From Lentisphaerae bacterium GWF2_49_21 (lineage in GTDB: Bacteria; Verrucomicrobiota; Lentisphaeria; Victivallales; GWF2-50-93), in NCBI GenBank assembly GCA_001804805.1, contig MHBH01000061.1:62001-126000 (forward strand): a stretch of DNA of 64,000 nucleotides, written 5' to 3'. The translations under genes were made by a program, and so were the position numbers. Below are positions 23,755 to 33,098 of the stretch, one piece after another. The notes beneath the pieces were generated by a model. It made no database searches and had not been told where the DNA came from. It worked only from the letters and a program-made list of their open reading frames with translations. How positions within the stretch are numbered: position 1 is the stretch's first letter; every line of letters starts with the position of its first letter.

Positions 23755-23782
23755 TTGACAGAATATCTTTTAAATGTAGATT
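23755..23782 (+). promoter_or_regulatory. Probable promoter of the V-ATPase operon
   Basis: A consensus TTGACA (23755-23760) and TAGATT (23777-23782) are separated by 16 bases. Transcription would begin near 23789, about 60 bases before the atpE start, which has its own AGGGA ribosome site. This is the best-matching promoter in the window. Confidence 0.6.
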
Positions 23783-23847
23783 TCTCCTTTTATGTATTCA
23801 TAGGAAAAACAAACTTTCTCTCAATACAATAACAAGGGAATGCTGCC

Positions 23848-24468
23848 ATGGCTGAAGAACTTCAGAGTCTGTTGGAAAAAATCAACGAGGAAGGCGTAAA
23901 AAAAGCCGAGGAGAACAGGAATAAGATCATCAGCGACGCCAAGTCGGAAGCTGAAAGGATAATCGCGGACGCGAATTCAAAGGCTGCGGAAATCACGAAG
24001 AAGGCCTCCGAAAATGCCGAAACTGTCAAATCCCGCGGTGAATCTGCCGTCCGCCAGGCGGCCAGGGACATCATGATCTCCCTGCAGACGGAATTCCTCA
24101 AGAGGCTCAAGAACGTCATCAAGGATTCCTCTGCCGAGGCGATGACCCCGGATCTCATGGGGAAGATCATCCTTGAAATGTCAAAGAACTACATCTTGAA
24201 AAATCCCTCTTCCGAGGCCAGCCTCGAACTGATACTTTCACAGAAGGACAGGGATGAGATGGAGAAGCTGTTCAAAACAAGCCTGGCAAACAGCTTCAGG
24301 AAAAGCCCGACGATAAAGATCGGACAGAACTTCGCGTCCGGAATCAAGATATCCTTCAAGGGATCCGATGTCTTCCTTGATTTCAGCGACGAGGCTATCT
24401 CGGAAATGATCTGCGCCTACGTGGGTCCGCGTCTTGCAGCTGTAATCAATCCGGACGGAAAAAAATGA
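23848..24468 (+). CDS. atpE: V-type ATPase subunit E
   Basis: 206 residues. The N-terminal half is a long charged helix (EGVKKAEENRNKIISDAKSEAERIIADAN) and the C-terminal half a mixed domain (IKISFKGSDVFLDFSDEAISEMI), the layout of the peripheral-stalk subunit E. In bacterial V/A-type ATPases, E forms the stator that links the A3B3 head to subunit I. It is the first gene of the operon, has AGGGA upstream and overlaps the next start by four bases. Confidence 0.88.
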   Translation: MAEELQSLLEKINEEGVKKAEENRNKIISDAKSEAERIIADANSKAAEITKKASENAETVKSRGESAVRQAARDIMISLQTEFLKRLKNVIKDSSAEAMTPDLMGKIILEMSKNYILKNPSSEASLELILSQKDRDEMEKLFKTSLANSFRKSPTIKIGQNFASGIKISFKGSDVFLDFSDEAISEMICAYVGPRLAAVINPDGKK

Positions 24469-25019
24469 TCCTGGCGTATTACTACCTTCTAAGTTCACTT
24501 CCGTTGCTCAGGAAAGGGGAGCAGCCTCCGATCACTTCGGAATATTTGCTCTCCTCGTGTTCCCAGATGCTCGGGCCGAAAACAGCTGATTGGCTCATGC
24601 AGGTGAAGCTTTTCCCGGAAAAGGAAAATCCCTTCGGCAAATCTTCGGCTGTCAACAAGTGGTACATATGGGAGAAGGAACTTAGGAACAGGCTCGCGAA
24701 ATTCAGGGCATTGAGGCTGGAACGGGAGTATGGCAACGGTGAAAACGGAAACAGCATTGCAGACATCGACCGCAGCATCGAGGAAATCCTTTCAACTTCA
24801 AATCCTCTGGAACGCGAGAAGCTGCTCGACGCACTCAGGTGGAGGGCCCTTGACGGTTTTGAATTCGGCCATGATTTTGATTTCGACCTCCTGTGCATCT
24901 ACAGGATAAAGCTCTTGCTCCTCGAAAAATGGATCGGTAGGGAACAGCGGAAAGGCCTTGAAAACCTTGACGCCATTGTAAATAAACTGGAAAGAGCTGG
25001 AACAACCGCTTCCAGTTAA
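24465..25019 (+). CDS. DUF2764 protein of the V-ATPase operon
   Basis: 184 residues, starting MILAYYYLLSSLPLL and including EKELRNRLAKFRALRLE and LRWRALDGFEFGHDFDFDLLCIYRIKLLLLEKW. DUF2764 proteins occupy this place, between E and A, in Chlamydia and other PVC and spirochaete ATPase operons. No subunit C gene is present here, so it may fill the role of C (joining the rotor to the central stalk). That role is inference. Its start overlaps the atpE stop, so it is translated together with E. Confidence 0.85.
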   Translation: MILAYYYLLSSLPLLRKGEQPPITSEYLLSSCSQMLGPKTADWLMQVKLFPEKENPFGKSSAVNKWYIWEKELRNRLAKFRALRLEREYGNGENGNSIADIDRSIEEILSTSNPLEREKLLDALRWRALDGFEFGHDFDFDLLCIYRIKLLLLEKWIGREQRKGLENLDAIVNKLERAGTTASS

Positions 25020-25042
25020 ATTCACTTAGGAGATTCTTAAAC

Positions 25043-26779
25043 ATGCCTGAAAAAAACATTGGTAAAATAGCCGGCATAAACGGAAATATGCTGACCGTCG
25101 GCTTTGAAACATCCGTCACGCAGAACGAAGTAGCATATGCGCTCCTCGGAGATCTGCGTCTCAAATCGGAGGTCATCCGCGTACGCGGACAGTTCGCAGA
25201 CCTGCAGGTCTACGAGGATACCCGTGGCCTGAAGGTCGGTGATTCCGTCGAATTCACTAACGAACTCCTCAGCATAGAACTAGGTCCGGGCCTCCTGGCG
25301 CAGGTCTATGACGGATTACAGAATCCTCTCAACAAACTTGCTGAAAAATCCGGTTTTTTCCTCAAGCGCGGCCTTTATATGGAGGCTCTCGACTACGAAA
25401 AACACTGGGCGTTCAAGCCTGCCGTTAAAAAAGGCGACAAGGTATGCGCCGGCGACAAGCTCGGAAGCGTGCCCGAAGGCATTTTCGAGCATTTGATCAT
25501 GCTCCCCTTCGGATTCAAGGGCATATGGGAGGTCACCGACATCTCTTATGAGGGCAACTACAAGATCTCTCAGACCATCGCAAAGGTAAAAAACGAACTC
25601 GGTGAGGAAAGGACCGTCTCCATGGTCCAGAAATGGCCGGTGAAAATCCCGATCACCGCCTACAAGGAGAAGCTGATTCCTGAAAAACCGCTTATAACCC
25701 AGCAGAGGATCATTGATACTTTCTTCCCTGTCTCACGCGGTGGAACATTCTGCACACCCGGACCGTTCGGAGCAGGAAAGACAGTCCTCCAGCACGCACT
25801 CAGCCGTTATGCCGAAGCCGACGTCGTCGTGGTGGCGGCCTGCGGCGAGCGCGCCGGCGAAGTAGTGGAGATCCTGCGTGAATTCCCGCATCTCGAGGAT
25901 CCGAAGACGGGACGTACGCTAATGGAGCGTTCCGTGATCATCTGCAATACGAGCTCGATGCCGGTCGCAGCGCGCGAAGCTTCAGTCTATACCGCCATAA
26001 CGATCACCGAATACTACAGGCAGATGGGGCTTGACTGCCTCCTGCTCGCAGATTCCACATCGCGCTGGGCGCAGGCCCTCCGCGAAATGTCCGGCCGCCT
26101 TGAGGAAATCCCCGGTGAAGAAGCCTTCCCGGCATACCTTGAATCCCTCATCGCAGGATTCTATGAAAGGGCCGGCCTTGTAAAACTCAACAACGGAAAG
26201 ACAGGTTCGGTAACGATCGGCGGAGCCGTCAGTCCCGCAGGCGGAAACTTCGAGGAGCCTGTGACGCAGGCCACGTTGAAAGTCGTAGGCGCCTTTCTCG
26301 GACTTTCACGCGACCGCGCGAACGCCCGCCGTTTCCCGGCCATACATCCTCTCGACAGCTGGAGCCATTATGCCAGTATCGTCAACGAGGAAATGATCGA
26401 AACAGCCCGTGAAATACTCAGGCGCGGAAACGAAGTCAACCAGATGATGAAGGTCATAGGCGAGGAAGGAACACATATCGACGATTTCCAGATCTATATG
26501 AAGAGCGAATTCCTCGACGCCGTCTATCTCCAGCAGAACACCTTCGACAAGGTGGATGGAGCGACAAACGAGGAAAGACAGAAATATGTGTTCGGCAAGA
26601 TCGTAAAATTCCTGAATACAAAGTTCCCGTTCAACAACAAGGACGAGGCCAGGCGCCTGTTCAACGAGATGAGGCAGCTCTTCATCGACTGGAACTACAC
26701 GGCCTGGAATTCAAACAGCTTCAAGGAAATTGAAAGCTCAATCGACAGCAAAGTGAAGGAGCGCAGCACCCATGCGTAA
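25043..26779 (+). CDS. atpA: V-type ATPase catalytic subunit A
   Basis: 578 residues, normal for subunit A. The Walker A motif GPFGAGKT is at residues 240-247, followed by [10 protein letters not shown], the catalytic Glu region, and [19 protein letters not shown]. The non-homologous insert typical of A subunits (residues about 90-200) is present. Three copies form the catalytic sites of the A3B3 head on the cytosolic side. The gene overlaps atpB by eight bases, and an AAGGAG for atpB lies within its end. All key residues appear intact. Confidence 0.97.
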   Translation: MPEKNIGKIAGINGNMLTVGFETSVTQNEVAYALLGDLRLKSEVIRVRGQFADLQVYEDTRGLKVGDSVEFTNELLSIELGPGLLAQVYDGLQNPLNKLAEKSGFFLKRGLYMEALDYEKHWAFKPAVKKGDKVCAGDKLGSVPEGIFEHLIMLPFGFKGIWEVTDISYEGNYKISQTIAKVKNELGEERTVSMVQKWPVKIPITAYKEKLIPEKPLITQQRIIDTFFPVSRGGTFCTPGPFGAGKTVLQHALSRYAEADVVVVAACGERAGEVVEILREFPHLEDPKTGRTLMERSVIICNTSSMPVAAREASVYTAITITEYYRQMGLDCLLLADSTSRWAQALREMSGRLEEIPGEEAFPAYLESLIAGFYERAGLVKLNNGKTGSVTIGGAVSPAGGNFEEPVTQATLKVVGAFLGLSRDRANARRFPAIHPLDSWSHYASIVNEEMIETAREILRRGNEVNQMMKVIGEEGTHIDDFQIYMKSEFLDAVYLQQNTFDKVDGATNEERQKYVFGKIVKFLNTKFPFNNKDEARRLFNEMRQLFIDWNYTAWNSNSFKEIESSIDSKVKERSTHA

Positions 26780-28070
26780 GGTCTACCATAAGATAATACA
26801 GATCGCCGGAAACGTGATCACGGTCGAGGCGGAAAACATAATCAACGGCGAACTTGCCGAAGTGACAAGCTCGCGAGGAACCTCCCTGGCGCAGGTCATC
26901 AGGCTGCAGGGACAGAAAGTCTTCCTCCAGGTTTTCGCAGGAAGCCGCGGCGTATCGACAGGGGACGAAGTCCGTTTCCTCGGCAAACCAATGCAGGTCT
27001 CGTCTTCGGAAGATCTCCTCGGAAGGGTCTTCAACGGAGCAGGAAACCCCCGCGACAACCGTCCCTCGATCAAGGAGAACATGATCGAGATCGGCGGTCC
27101 TTCGGTCAATCCCGCGAAACGAATCATACCCCGCAGGATGATACGTACCGGAATTCCGATGATCGACATTTTCAACTCGCTGGTCGAATCCCAGAAGCTT
27201 CCTATCTTCTCGGTCGCGGGCGAACCCTACAACAAGCTCCTCGCAAGGATCGCGATGCAGGCCGAAGTCGACGTCATCATCCTCGGTGGAATGGGTCTCA
27301 AGCACGACGACTACCTCTTCTTCAGGAACACCCTCGACGAGCAGGGTTCCCTTTCGCGCTCGATCATGTTCGTGCATACCGCCGCCGACCCGGTCGTGGA
27401 ATGCCTCCTGGTCCCCGACATGGCCCTCGCAGTCGCCGAGAGCTACGCACTGAACAACAAGAGAGTGCTTGTTCTGCTGTCGGACATGACGAACTTCTCC
27501 GACGCATTGAAGGAAATCGCCATCACCATGGAGCAGATCCCCTCGAACCGAGGCTATCCCGGAGATCTCTACAGCCAGCTCGCTTCAAGATATGAGAAGG
27601 CTGTCGACTTCGAAGGCGCTGGTTCTATCACAATCCTTGCGGTGACGACAATGCCAGGCGACGATGTGACCCATCCCATCCCGGACAACACAGGATATAT
27701 CACCGAAGGACAGTTCTATCTCCGCAGGGGCAGAATCGAGCCTTTCGGTTCACTCAGCCGTCTCAAACAGCTTGTCAATGACAAGACCAGGAAGGACCAC
27801 CGCGTGATCATGGACACGATGATCCGCCTTTATGCCGACTACCGCGAGACGCGTGAGAAGCAGTCGATGGGATTCAAGATGAGTTCCTGGGACGACAAAC
27901 TCCTGAAATACGGACTGCTCTTCGAGAAGCGCATGATGGATTTGTCGGTGAACATCCCTCTCGAGGAAGGTCTTAATCTTGGATGGAAGACCCTGGCGGA
28001 ATGTTTCGACAAGACTGAGACCGGCGTGAAGACGGATATCATCAAGGAGTTCTGGCCGGAAAAGCAATAG
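26772..28070 (+). CDS. atpB: V-type ATPase regulatory subunit B
   Basis: 432 residues. It matches the non-catalytic B subunit: [31 protein letters not shown]-type segment (here [15 protein letters not shown]), [17 protein letters not shown] in the degenerate P-loop position, [39 protein letters not shown], and [23 protein letters not shown]. It alternates with A in the head. Overlap with atpA indicates coupled translation. The 64-base gap to atpD contains an octamer tandem repeat. Confidence 0.97.
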   Translation: MRKVYHKIIQIAGNVITVEAENIINGELAEVTSSRGTSLAQVIRLQGQKVFLQVFAGSRGVSTGDEVRFLGKPMQVSSSEDLLGRVFNGAGNPRDNRPSIKENMIEIGGPSVNPAKRIIPRRMIRTGIPMIDIFNSLVESQKLPIFSVAGEPYNKLLARIAMQAEVDVIILGGMGLKHDDYLFFRNTLDEQGSLSRSIMFVHTAADPVVECLLVPDMALAVAESYALNNKRVLVLLSDMTNFSDALKEIAITMEQIPSNRGYPGDLYSQLASRYEKAVDFEGAGSITILAVTTMPGDDVTHPIPDNTGYITEGQFYLRRGRIEPFGSLSRLKQLVNDKTRKDHRVIMDTMIRLYADYRETREKQSMGFKMSSWDDKLLKYGLLFEKRMMDLSVNIPLEEGLNLGWKTLAECFDKTETGVKTDIIKEFWPEKQ

Positions 28071-28074
28071 GGGG

Positions 28075-28106
28075 AAGTTCTAAAGTTCTAAAGTTCTAAA
28101 GTTCGG
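28075..28106. repeat. Octamer tandem repeat between atpB and atpD
   Basis: AAGTTCTA is repeated three times and followed by AAGTTCGG. It occupies the only sizeable gap between the early operon genes, where tight coupling is otherwise the rule. The atpD start that follows has no clear Shine-Dalgarno sequence. Confidence 0.8.
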
Positions 28107-28134
28107 AAGTTTGAAATCTGGAATTTAATAAGTT

Positions 28135-28743
28135 ATGGCGAAGATAAAACTTACAAAGAGCGAATTGAAGGCGCAGCGGGATTCCCTGAAGCAGTTCTCC
28201 CGCTATCTGCCCACTCTCCAGCTCAAGAAGATCCAGTTGCAGGTCGAGATGAGGAAATGCATGCAGAAGCTCGAGGAGAACGAGCAGAAGCAGGCCGGAG
28301 TCCATGAATGCATGGAGTCATGGATCATTCTTTTCAGCCCGGATAATACGGTCGAACATCTCAGCTCGTTCATAAAGGTCGAGGAAATACTCACGGACTC
28401 CCAGAACATAGCCGGTGTCGAAGTGCCCGTATTCAAGTCAGTGCGCTTCTCCGTCTCAGAATACGATCTCTTCAGCGAGGAGCTCTGGATTGACAGCGCC
28501 ATCGATTTCATCAAGAACCTCTTCTCTCTGAAGGCTGAGCATGCAGTGATCAGGAAGCAGCATGAGCTGATCGGCAATGAGCTCAGGATAACCACGCAGA
28601 GGGTGAACCTATTTGAAAAGGTCAAGATACCCGAATGCAAGGAGAACATCAGGGTCATCCAGATCTACATGGGCGACCAGCAGACCGCCGCCGTGGGCCG
28701 TTCAAAGATAGCGAAGAGGAAAATGCAGGAGACCGCCGCATGA
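28135..28743 (+). CDS. atpD: V-type ATPase subunit D
   Basis: 202 residues. Two long helices (LTKSELKAQRDSLKQFSRYLPTLQLKKIQLQVEM at the start and RVNLFEKVKIPECKENIRVIQIYMGDQQTAAVGRSKIAKRK at the end) would form the antiparallel coiled coil of the central shaft that turns inside the A3B3 head. The K-IP-x-x-x-x-x-I-R-x-I motif near the C-terminus is the family signature. Its stop overlaps the atpI start (ATGA), and AGGAG for atpI lies in its last codons. Confidence 0.93.
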   Translation: MAKIKLTKSELKAQRDSLKQFSRYLPTLQLKKIQLQVEMRKCMQKLEENEQKQAGVHECMESWIILFSPDNTVEHLSSFIKVEEILTDSQNIAGVEVPVFKSVRFSVSEYDLFSEELWIDSAIDFIKNLFSLKAEHAVIRKQHELIGNELRITTQRVNLFEKVKIPECKENIRVIQIYMGDQQTAAVGRSKIAKRKMQETAA

Positions 28744-30521
28744 TACTGCCGATGAAAAAAGTTTCGCTGATCTGCCTGTCGTCCGAGAAGGTCAATGCCC
28801 TCGAAGAACTCAGGAAACTCGGCGTCATGCATGTCGAACTCGATGCAAAGGTCGAATCCCATGACTTCTTCGAATCGGAAAAGATGCTTGCATCAGCAAA
28901 AATAGCCTTGGCAGTCGTATCCGAGAAAAAAGGAACTCCTTCCGAGATATTCTCCAAGATGAACGGCAAGGAGATCGTCAATAAGATAATAGAGGTTTCC
29001 GATACAAAGGCGCATCTCGAGAAAAAACTGGACGCCCTGGTCAAGGACAGGGAAAAACTCCTCCCGTGGGGCGAGTTTTCGACGAATCTCATCTCCGAAC
29101 TCAGGGAGAACGGCATCCATGTCTATCTCTGCGCAGGAAACAAGGACGTCATCAACAATCTCCCTAAGAACGTATCCTACAGGTTGATATCGCAGGACAA
29201 GGGCAAGATCTACTTCGCCGTCATATCCAGCACCGAACTTATGACCAAGGCGCTTCCGATAATGAACGTTCCCATGGACAAGACCCTGAGGGAATTTGAC
29301 GACGAGATCGCCGACTGCAAGTCCGCCATCGGACAGAACGTCAAGGATCTCGACTCTCTCAGCTGTGAAGCTGGAAGGATCGAGACCCAGCTCCTTGAAG
29401 CCACGGAGTCAATTGAGTTCATCTTGAACCGCAACGGCATGGCATCCGTCGGAGAGATCTCCTACATCAAGGGTTATGTCCCCACCCATCTTGTCGACGC
29501 TCTCAGGGCTGAAGCAAAGAGGAATGGCTGGGGTCTGCTCATCACGGATCCGCACCATGACGACAAGGTTCCGACTATGATAAAGATACCAAAGATATTC
29601 ATGATAGCCAAACCTATCTTCGACTTCATAGGGATAGCCCCGAGCTATCATGAGGTCGACATAAGCGTATGCTTCCTTTTCTTCTTCACGTTGTTCTTCG
29701 GCATGCTGATAGGTGATGCGGGATACGCCTTGCTCATGATGGCCGCCCTTGCCGTTGCGAAATTCAAGCTTAGGAACAATGAAAAGGCAAAGCTTCCAAT
29801 AAACCTTATGTTTGTTCTTGCGGCAAGCACATTCATATGGGGAACTCTTATAGGTTCCTTCTTCGGAATAGAAAGGCATTATCTTCCATTCTTCCTCCAG
29901 GGTTTCGACTGGATGAAGAGTGATGAGAACGTCAGATTCGTTTGTTTCTTCATAGCCGCCCTGCATCTTTCAATCGCACATGCCTGGCTCGCATGCATCG
30001 GCGCAAACAAGATCAGAATTGTAATAGGACAAATTGGCTGGATAATGTTCATCTGGGGCAATTTCTTCCTGGCATGCTCGCTCGTAGCCGGCAGGGACTT
30101 CCCGCAGCTGGCATACTATCTCTACATCATCGGTTTTGTAATGATGATGTTCGCCATCAATTTCAAGGATATCGGGGATGTCTGCGGATTTCCATTCGCG
30201 GTTGTCTCCAGCTTCACGGATCTGCTTTCATACATCCGTCTTTTCGCTGTCGGACTCGCCGCCATCTATGTCGCCGAGAACTTCAACAAGATAGGCGAGA
30301 ACTTTATAAAGGACGGATTCCTGGACATACCATACGCCGGACTGGTAATCGGTGTCGGGGCGATAATATTCGGCCATGTGCTTAACATGATGCTCGGCGG
30401 GCTTGCCGTCCTGGTGCACGGGATAAGGCTCAACACTCTTGAGTTCTCAGGACAGCTTGGGCTGCACTGGTCCGGATTCCTTTATAAACCGTTCAAGAAA
30501 ACAGATACAGAAACCAAATAA
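28740..30521 (+). CDS. atpI: V-type ATPase membrane subunit I (a)
   Basis: 593 residues. The N-terminal cytosolic half (to about residue 300) has MKKVSLICLSSEKVNALEELRKLGVMHVE and coiled-coil stretches; the C-terminal half has seven or eight membrane helices. SYIRLFAVGLAAIYVAENFN carries the Arg that faces the ion-binding Glu of the K ring, and a DAGYALLMM-type loop (GDAGYALLMMAAL) marks the first helices. It forms the ion half-channels and anchors the stator. The ATG at 28740 is chosen because it overlaps the atpD stop and has AGGAG eight bases upstream. Confidence 0.95.
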   Translation: MILPMKKVSLICLSSEKVNALEELRKLGVMHVELDAKVESHDFFESEKMLASAKIALAVVSEKKGTPSEIFSKMNGKEIVNKIIEVSDTKAHLEKKLDALVKDREKLLPWGEFSTNLISELRENGIHVYLCAGNKDVINNLPKNVSYRLISQDKGKIYFAVISSTELMTKALPIMNVPMDKTLREFDDEIADCKSAIGQNVKDLDSLSCEAGRIETQLLEATESIEFILNRNGMASVGEISYIKGYVPTHLVDALRAEAKRNGWGLLITDPHHDDKVPTMIKIPKIFMIAKPIFDFIGIAPSYHEVDISVCFLFFFTLFFGMLIGDAGYALLMMAALAVAKFKLRNNEKAKLPINLMFVLAASTFIWGTLIGSFFGIERHYLPFFLQGFDWMKSDENVRFVCFFIAALHLSIAHAWLACIGANKIRIVIGQIGWIMFIWGNFFLACSLVAGRDFPQLAYYLYIIGFVMMMFAINFKDIGDVCGFPFAVVSSFTDLLSYIRLFAVGLAAIYVAENFNKIGENFIKDGFLDIPYAGLVIGVGAIIFGHVLNMMLGGLAVLVHGIRLNTLEFSGQLGLHWSGFLYKPFKKTDTETK

Positions 30522-30544
30522 GAATATAATTTAAGGAGGATTTT

Positions 30545-31081
30545 ATGCAGGAAATGTCAGAAGTTGGAAAAATTGCAATGGGTCAGGCGGGAGCTTTTCT
30601 CGCGGTATTCATAACTACGATTGGTTCTACGCTCGGGACATCCGCCTCAGGCTCGGCCGCCGTTGGCGCGTGGAAGAAATGCTACACTCTGGACAAGCCG
30701 GCACCGTTCCAGCTGGCGGTCTTCTCAGGGGCGCCTCTTTCACAGATGATCTATGCGCTGATCATGATGATCCTCATCAACAACAAGATCCTCGCCCCGG
30801 GAATGTCCCAGGAATGGCATATCTGCCTGACGCTCGGGATACTAAGCGGAATCGGGCTGGGCTTCTCCTCGTTCTACATGGGACTTGTAGCTGCAAAGTG
30901 CTGTGACGCGTTCGGAGAGACGAACAAGGGATTCACGAACAACCTCATGATCCTCGGTATCATTGAGACCGTTTCACTGTTCGTCATGGTATTCGCGATC
31001 GTTCTGCTCAACACAGTGAAGATCGCCGCGCCTGCCATAGTGAAGGTTGCAGCACCTGTTGCAGAGGCGGTAGCAAAGTAA
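30545..31081 (+). CDS. atpK: V-type ATPase proteolipid K, first copy
   Basis: 178 residues in two helical hairpins plus an Ala/Val/Pro-rich tail (KIAAPAIVKVAAPVAEAVAK). The second hairpin has the ion-binding Glu141 (GIIETVSLF), and the first has Ser66-Gln67 and Tyr70 (PLSQMIY), matching Thr64, Gln65 and Tyr68 of the Enterococcus hirae Na+-ATPase ring protein NtpK. The position of its Gln110 is Met112 (SSFYMGL). A strong GGAGG precedes the ATG. A paralogue follows 63 bases later, and only the second retains that Gln. Confidence 0.93.
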   Translation: MQEMSEVGKIAMGQAGAFLAVFITTIGSTLGTSASGSAAVGAWKKCYTLDKPAPFQLAVFSGAPLSQMIYALIMMILINNKILAPGMSQEWHICLTLGILSGIGLGFSSFYMGLVAAKCCDAFGETNKGFTNNLMILGIIETVSLFVMVFAIVLLNTVKIAAPAIVKVAAPVAEAVAK

Positions 31082-31087
31082 TAGGAA

Positions 31088-31113
31088 AAGCACGAAATCC
31101 GGATTTCGTGCTT
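31088..31113. promoter_or_regulatory. Perfect palindrome between the two K genes
   Basis: AAGCACGAAATCC is followed directly by GGATTTCGTGCTT, a 26-base perfect palindrome seven bases after the first atpK stop. With no T run it is better viewed as an RNA-stability or attenuation hairpin than a full terminator. A related sequence (ATCCGAAGCACGAATAT) occurs near base 77, so it may also be a dispersed repeat. Confidence 0.6.
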
Positions 31114-31144
31114 CGGATTTAAAACATATCATAGGATTAATTTT

Positions 31145-31624
31145 ATGGATCAGGAAACGATGATCGCCCTTGGAAAAGGAGGCGCATATTGTTCCTTAGC
31201 CTTATCCGCAATAGGCTCTGGAATGGGGACAGGAATTGCAGGCCTATCGGCATTGGGCGCCTGGAAGAAATGCTATGCCCAAAACAGGCCGGCGCCTTTC
31301 CAGCTTGCAGCTTTCACCAGCGCCCCTCTTTCACAGACCATCTACGGCATGGTGCTTATGACCCTAATATCCAACAAGATACAGGAAGGAGCGGTCACCT
31401 ACTGGCCCATGTTCCTAATAATTGGAGTTACAGCAGGAGCCGCAATGGGGGTTTCTGCCTGGTTCCAGGGAATTGCCGCAGCTGGAGCCTGTGACTCCTT
31501 CGTTGAAACCAAAAAGGGATTTACTAATAATCTTATGATCCTTGGAATAGTTGAAACAATAGCGCTTTTTTCCATGGTCTTCGCCATCGTACAGTTAAAC
31601 TCAATCAAGATCACCCCGGTATAA
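31145..31624 (+). CDS. atpK: V-type ATPase proteolipid K, second copy
   Basis: 159 residues, four membrane helices, closely similar to the first copy but without its Ala/Pro tail. It carries the full set of residues that bind Na+ in NtpK: Ser63-Gln64 with Tyr67 in helix 2 (PLSQTIY), Gln108 in helix 3 (SAWFQG) and Glu137-Thr138 in helix 4 (GIVETIALF). This supports Na+ rather than H+ as coupling ion, by analogy. AGGA lies eight bases before the ATG. The two copies may build a mixed ring or be used under different conditions. Confidence 0.93.
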   Translation: MDQETMIALGKGGAYCSLALSAIGSGMGTGIAGLSALGAWKKCYAQNRPAPFQLAAFTSAPLSQTIYGMVLMTLISNKIQEGAVTYWPMFLIIGVTAGAAMGVSAWFQGIAAAGACDSFVETKKGFTNNLMILGIVETIALFSMVFAIVQLNSIKITPV

Positions 31625-31640
31625 ATCTAGGGAACTAATC

Positions 31641-31883
31641 ATGCCAATATACGAATACAGCTGCCCGAAATGCGGAGGAGAATTCGAAAGGCTCGTGAAA
31701 TCCTCGGCCGAAAAGGTGGAATGCCCGAAATGCTCGAACTCCAAGGTAGAGCGAAAACTTTCAGTCTTTTCCGCATCCGTCTCGTCCGGCTCTTCTAAAA
31801 ACGCATGCGGAATGGTCGAATCCTGCCCTTCCGCCGGGAAGTCCTGCTGCTCGGGAGGAACCTGCGGAATGCACAAACACTGA
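31641..31883 (+). CDS. FmdB-family zinc-ribbon protein
   Basis: 80 residues. It begins MPIYEYSCPKCGGEFE, the signature of FmdB-type putative regulators, with a second CPKC near residue 31, so one zinc ribbon. The tail is Cys-, Ser- and Gly-rich and ends GTCGMHKH. It starts 16 bases after atpK and may be read from the same transcript. FmdB-like proteins are widely distributed and their role is not established. Confidence 0.88.
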   Translation: MPIYEYSCPKCGGEFERLVKSSAEKVECPKCSNSKVERKLSVFSASVSSGSSKNACGMVESCPSAGKSCCSGGTCGMHKH

Positions 31884-32080
31884 ACTTCCAACATCCAACT
31901 TTGAACATCCAATGTTGAATTGAAATCAATGATTCGAAGTTGAATGTTCGATGTTGAGTGTTGAGATTTTTTATGTTCTCATAACAAAAGGGAACAGCTC
32001 TTGCGAGCTTGACTACAAACATATTCGAAATTCAATTCTTTAGAATTCGTTCGTAGTTAATGTCGCAAGACATGTTCTTC
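31884..32080. repeat. Two kinds of small repeats upstream of ksgA
   Basis: First a tandem run of the AACTTCCAACATCCAAC / AATGTTGAA type (about 31884-31965), similar to 57569-57672. Then a palindromic element with halves GAACAGCTCTTGCGAGCTTG (from 31992) and TTCGTAGTTAATGTCGCAAG (from 32050), the family also seen at 43190-43268 inside a gene and at 63419-63503. No gene is seen. Confidence 0.75.
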
Positions 32081-32091
32081 ATGTGCTATTT

Positions 32092-32904
32092 ATGAATAAA
32101 AAAGAACTTCTTCCGATCCTCGATGAGCTGGGAGTCACTCCGAGAAAGCATTTCGGGCAGAACTTCATGATCGACGAAAACCTCCTCGACTTCATCCTCA
32201 GGACCGCAAATCCTAAAAAGGACGATATTATCCTGGAGGTCGGTCCCGGACTCGGTTCCCTTACACGAAAACTTCTCGAAGCCGGTGCAAAAGTAACCGC
32301 CATTGAGATCGACAAGCGTCTCGCAGAGTATCTGGAGGAACATATATCAAATCCAAATTTCAAACTCGTCCGCGGTGATGCATGCAGGCTCAACTTGTCA
32401 CATTTTGTCCCCGGTGAATTCCGCATCGTGGCAAACCTCCCCTACTCCATAACAAGCCCTTTCATCGGCGCCATGATCGATCTTGAGACTCCTCCTTCTG
32501 AAATGCTCTTCATGCTCCAGAAGGAGACGGGTCTGCGGCTCGCATCCGGTCCCGGCACGAAAAATTATGGTTCGCTGTCAGTGCGGGTCCAGTCGGTCTA
32601 CCAGGTCGAATATCTCAGGGGCGTGGCCCGTCAGGTCTTTTATCCGCCGCCGGAAGTAGATTCTGCAATAGTGAAGTTCACGAGGAGGAAGGAGTTCCCT
32701 TCTCTTACAGAAAGGCAGCTTCTCTTCAATCTTGTCCGTACCGCCTTTTCACACCGCAGGAAGAAAATGTTCAAGCAGATCGCGGCAGTATTCGATCCTG
32801 AAAAGATCACTGCCGCCCTTAACTCCCTCGGAGTAACCAAAGACGCCCGCGCCGAAGAACTTACTGTAAAACAATTCGTCGCCCTTGCGAAAATGATTGC
32901 ATAA
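32092..32904 (+). CDS. ksgA: 16S rRNA dimethyladenosine transferase KsgA/RsmA
   Basis: 270 residues. KHFGQNFMIDENLLDFI, LEVGPGLGSLTRKLLEAGAKVTAIEID (SAM-binding motif I), and NLPYSITSPFIGAMI (the NLPY catalytic motif) are all intact, as is the C-terminal VRTAFSHRRKKMFK. KsgA dimethylates two adenines in the 3' hairpin of 16S rRNA. The ATG at 32092 follows a repeat element directly and has no clear ribosome site; a GTG three codons upstream would be an alternative. Confidence 0.95.
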   Translation: MNKKELLPILDELGVTPRKHFGQNFMIDENLLDFILRTANPKKDDIILEVGPGLGSLTRKLLEAGAKVTAIEIDKRLAEYLEEHISNPNFKLVRGDACRLNLSHFVPGEFRIVANLPYSITSPFIGAMIDLETPPSEMLFMLQKETGLRLASGPGTKNYGSLSVRVQSVYQVEYLRGVARQVFYPPPEVDSAIVKFTRRKEFPSLTERQLLFNLVRTAFSHRRKKMFKQIAAVFDPEKITAALNSLGVTKDARAEELTVKQFVALAKMIA

Positions 32905-32935
32905 GCACATAAAACGGTTGTTGCGGCTATTGACC

Positions 32936-33028
32936 TTGTTGGAGTTCATCACGTGACCACGTTGACACGTGGAACGTGACTCACGTGGCAGCTTTCTGTG
33001 TCCGCCGTAGCTTCTTTGCGAAGGAGGA
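32936..33028. repeat. Small repeats before the COG2509 flavoprotein
   Basis: Bases around 32938-32990 contain TTGGAGTTCATCACGTG and CACGTGGCAGCTTT, which recur near 34700-34725. Bases 33001-33028 (TCCGCCGTAGCTTC, GCGAAGGAGGA) form the same hairpin as 44347-44368. These repeats lie before the true start of the next gene. Confidence 0.65.
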
Positions 33029-33098
33029 AGCGTGTCTTGATTGGGTAAAAAGGAACGCGGATTATATTTTCGCGAAGCAAAAATATAGGAGCCGTTTT

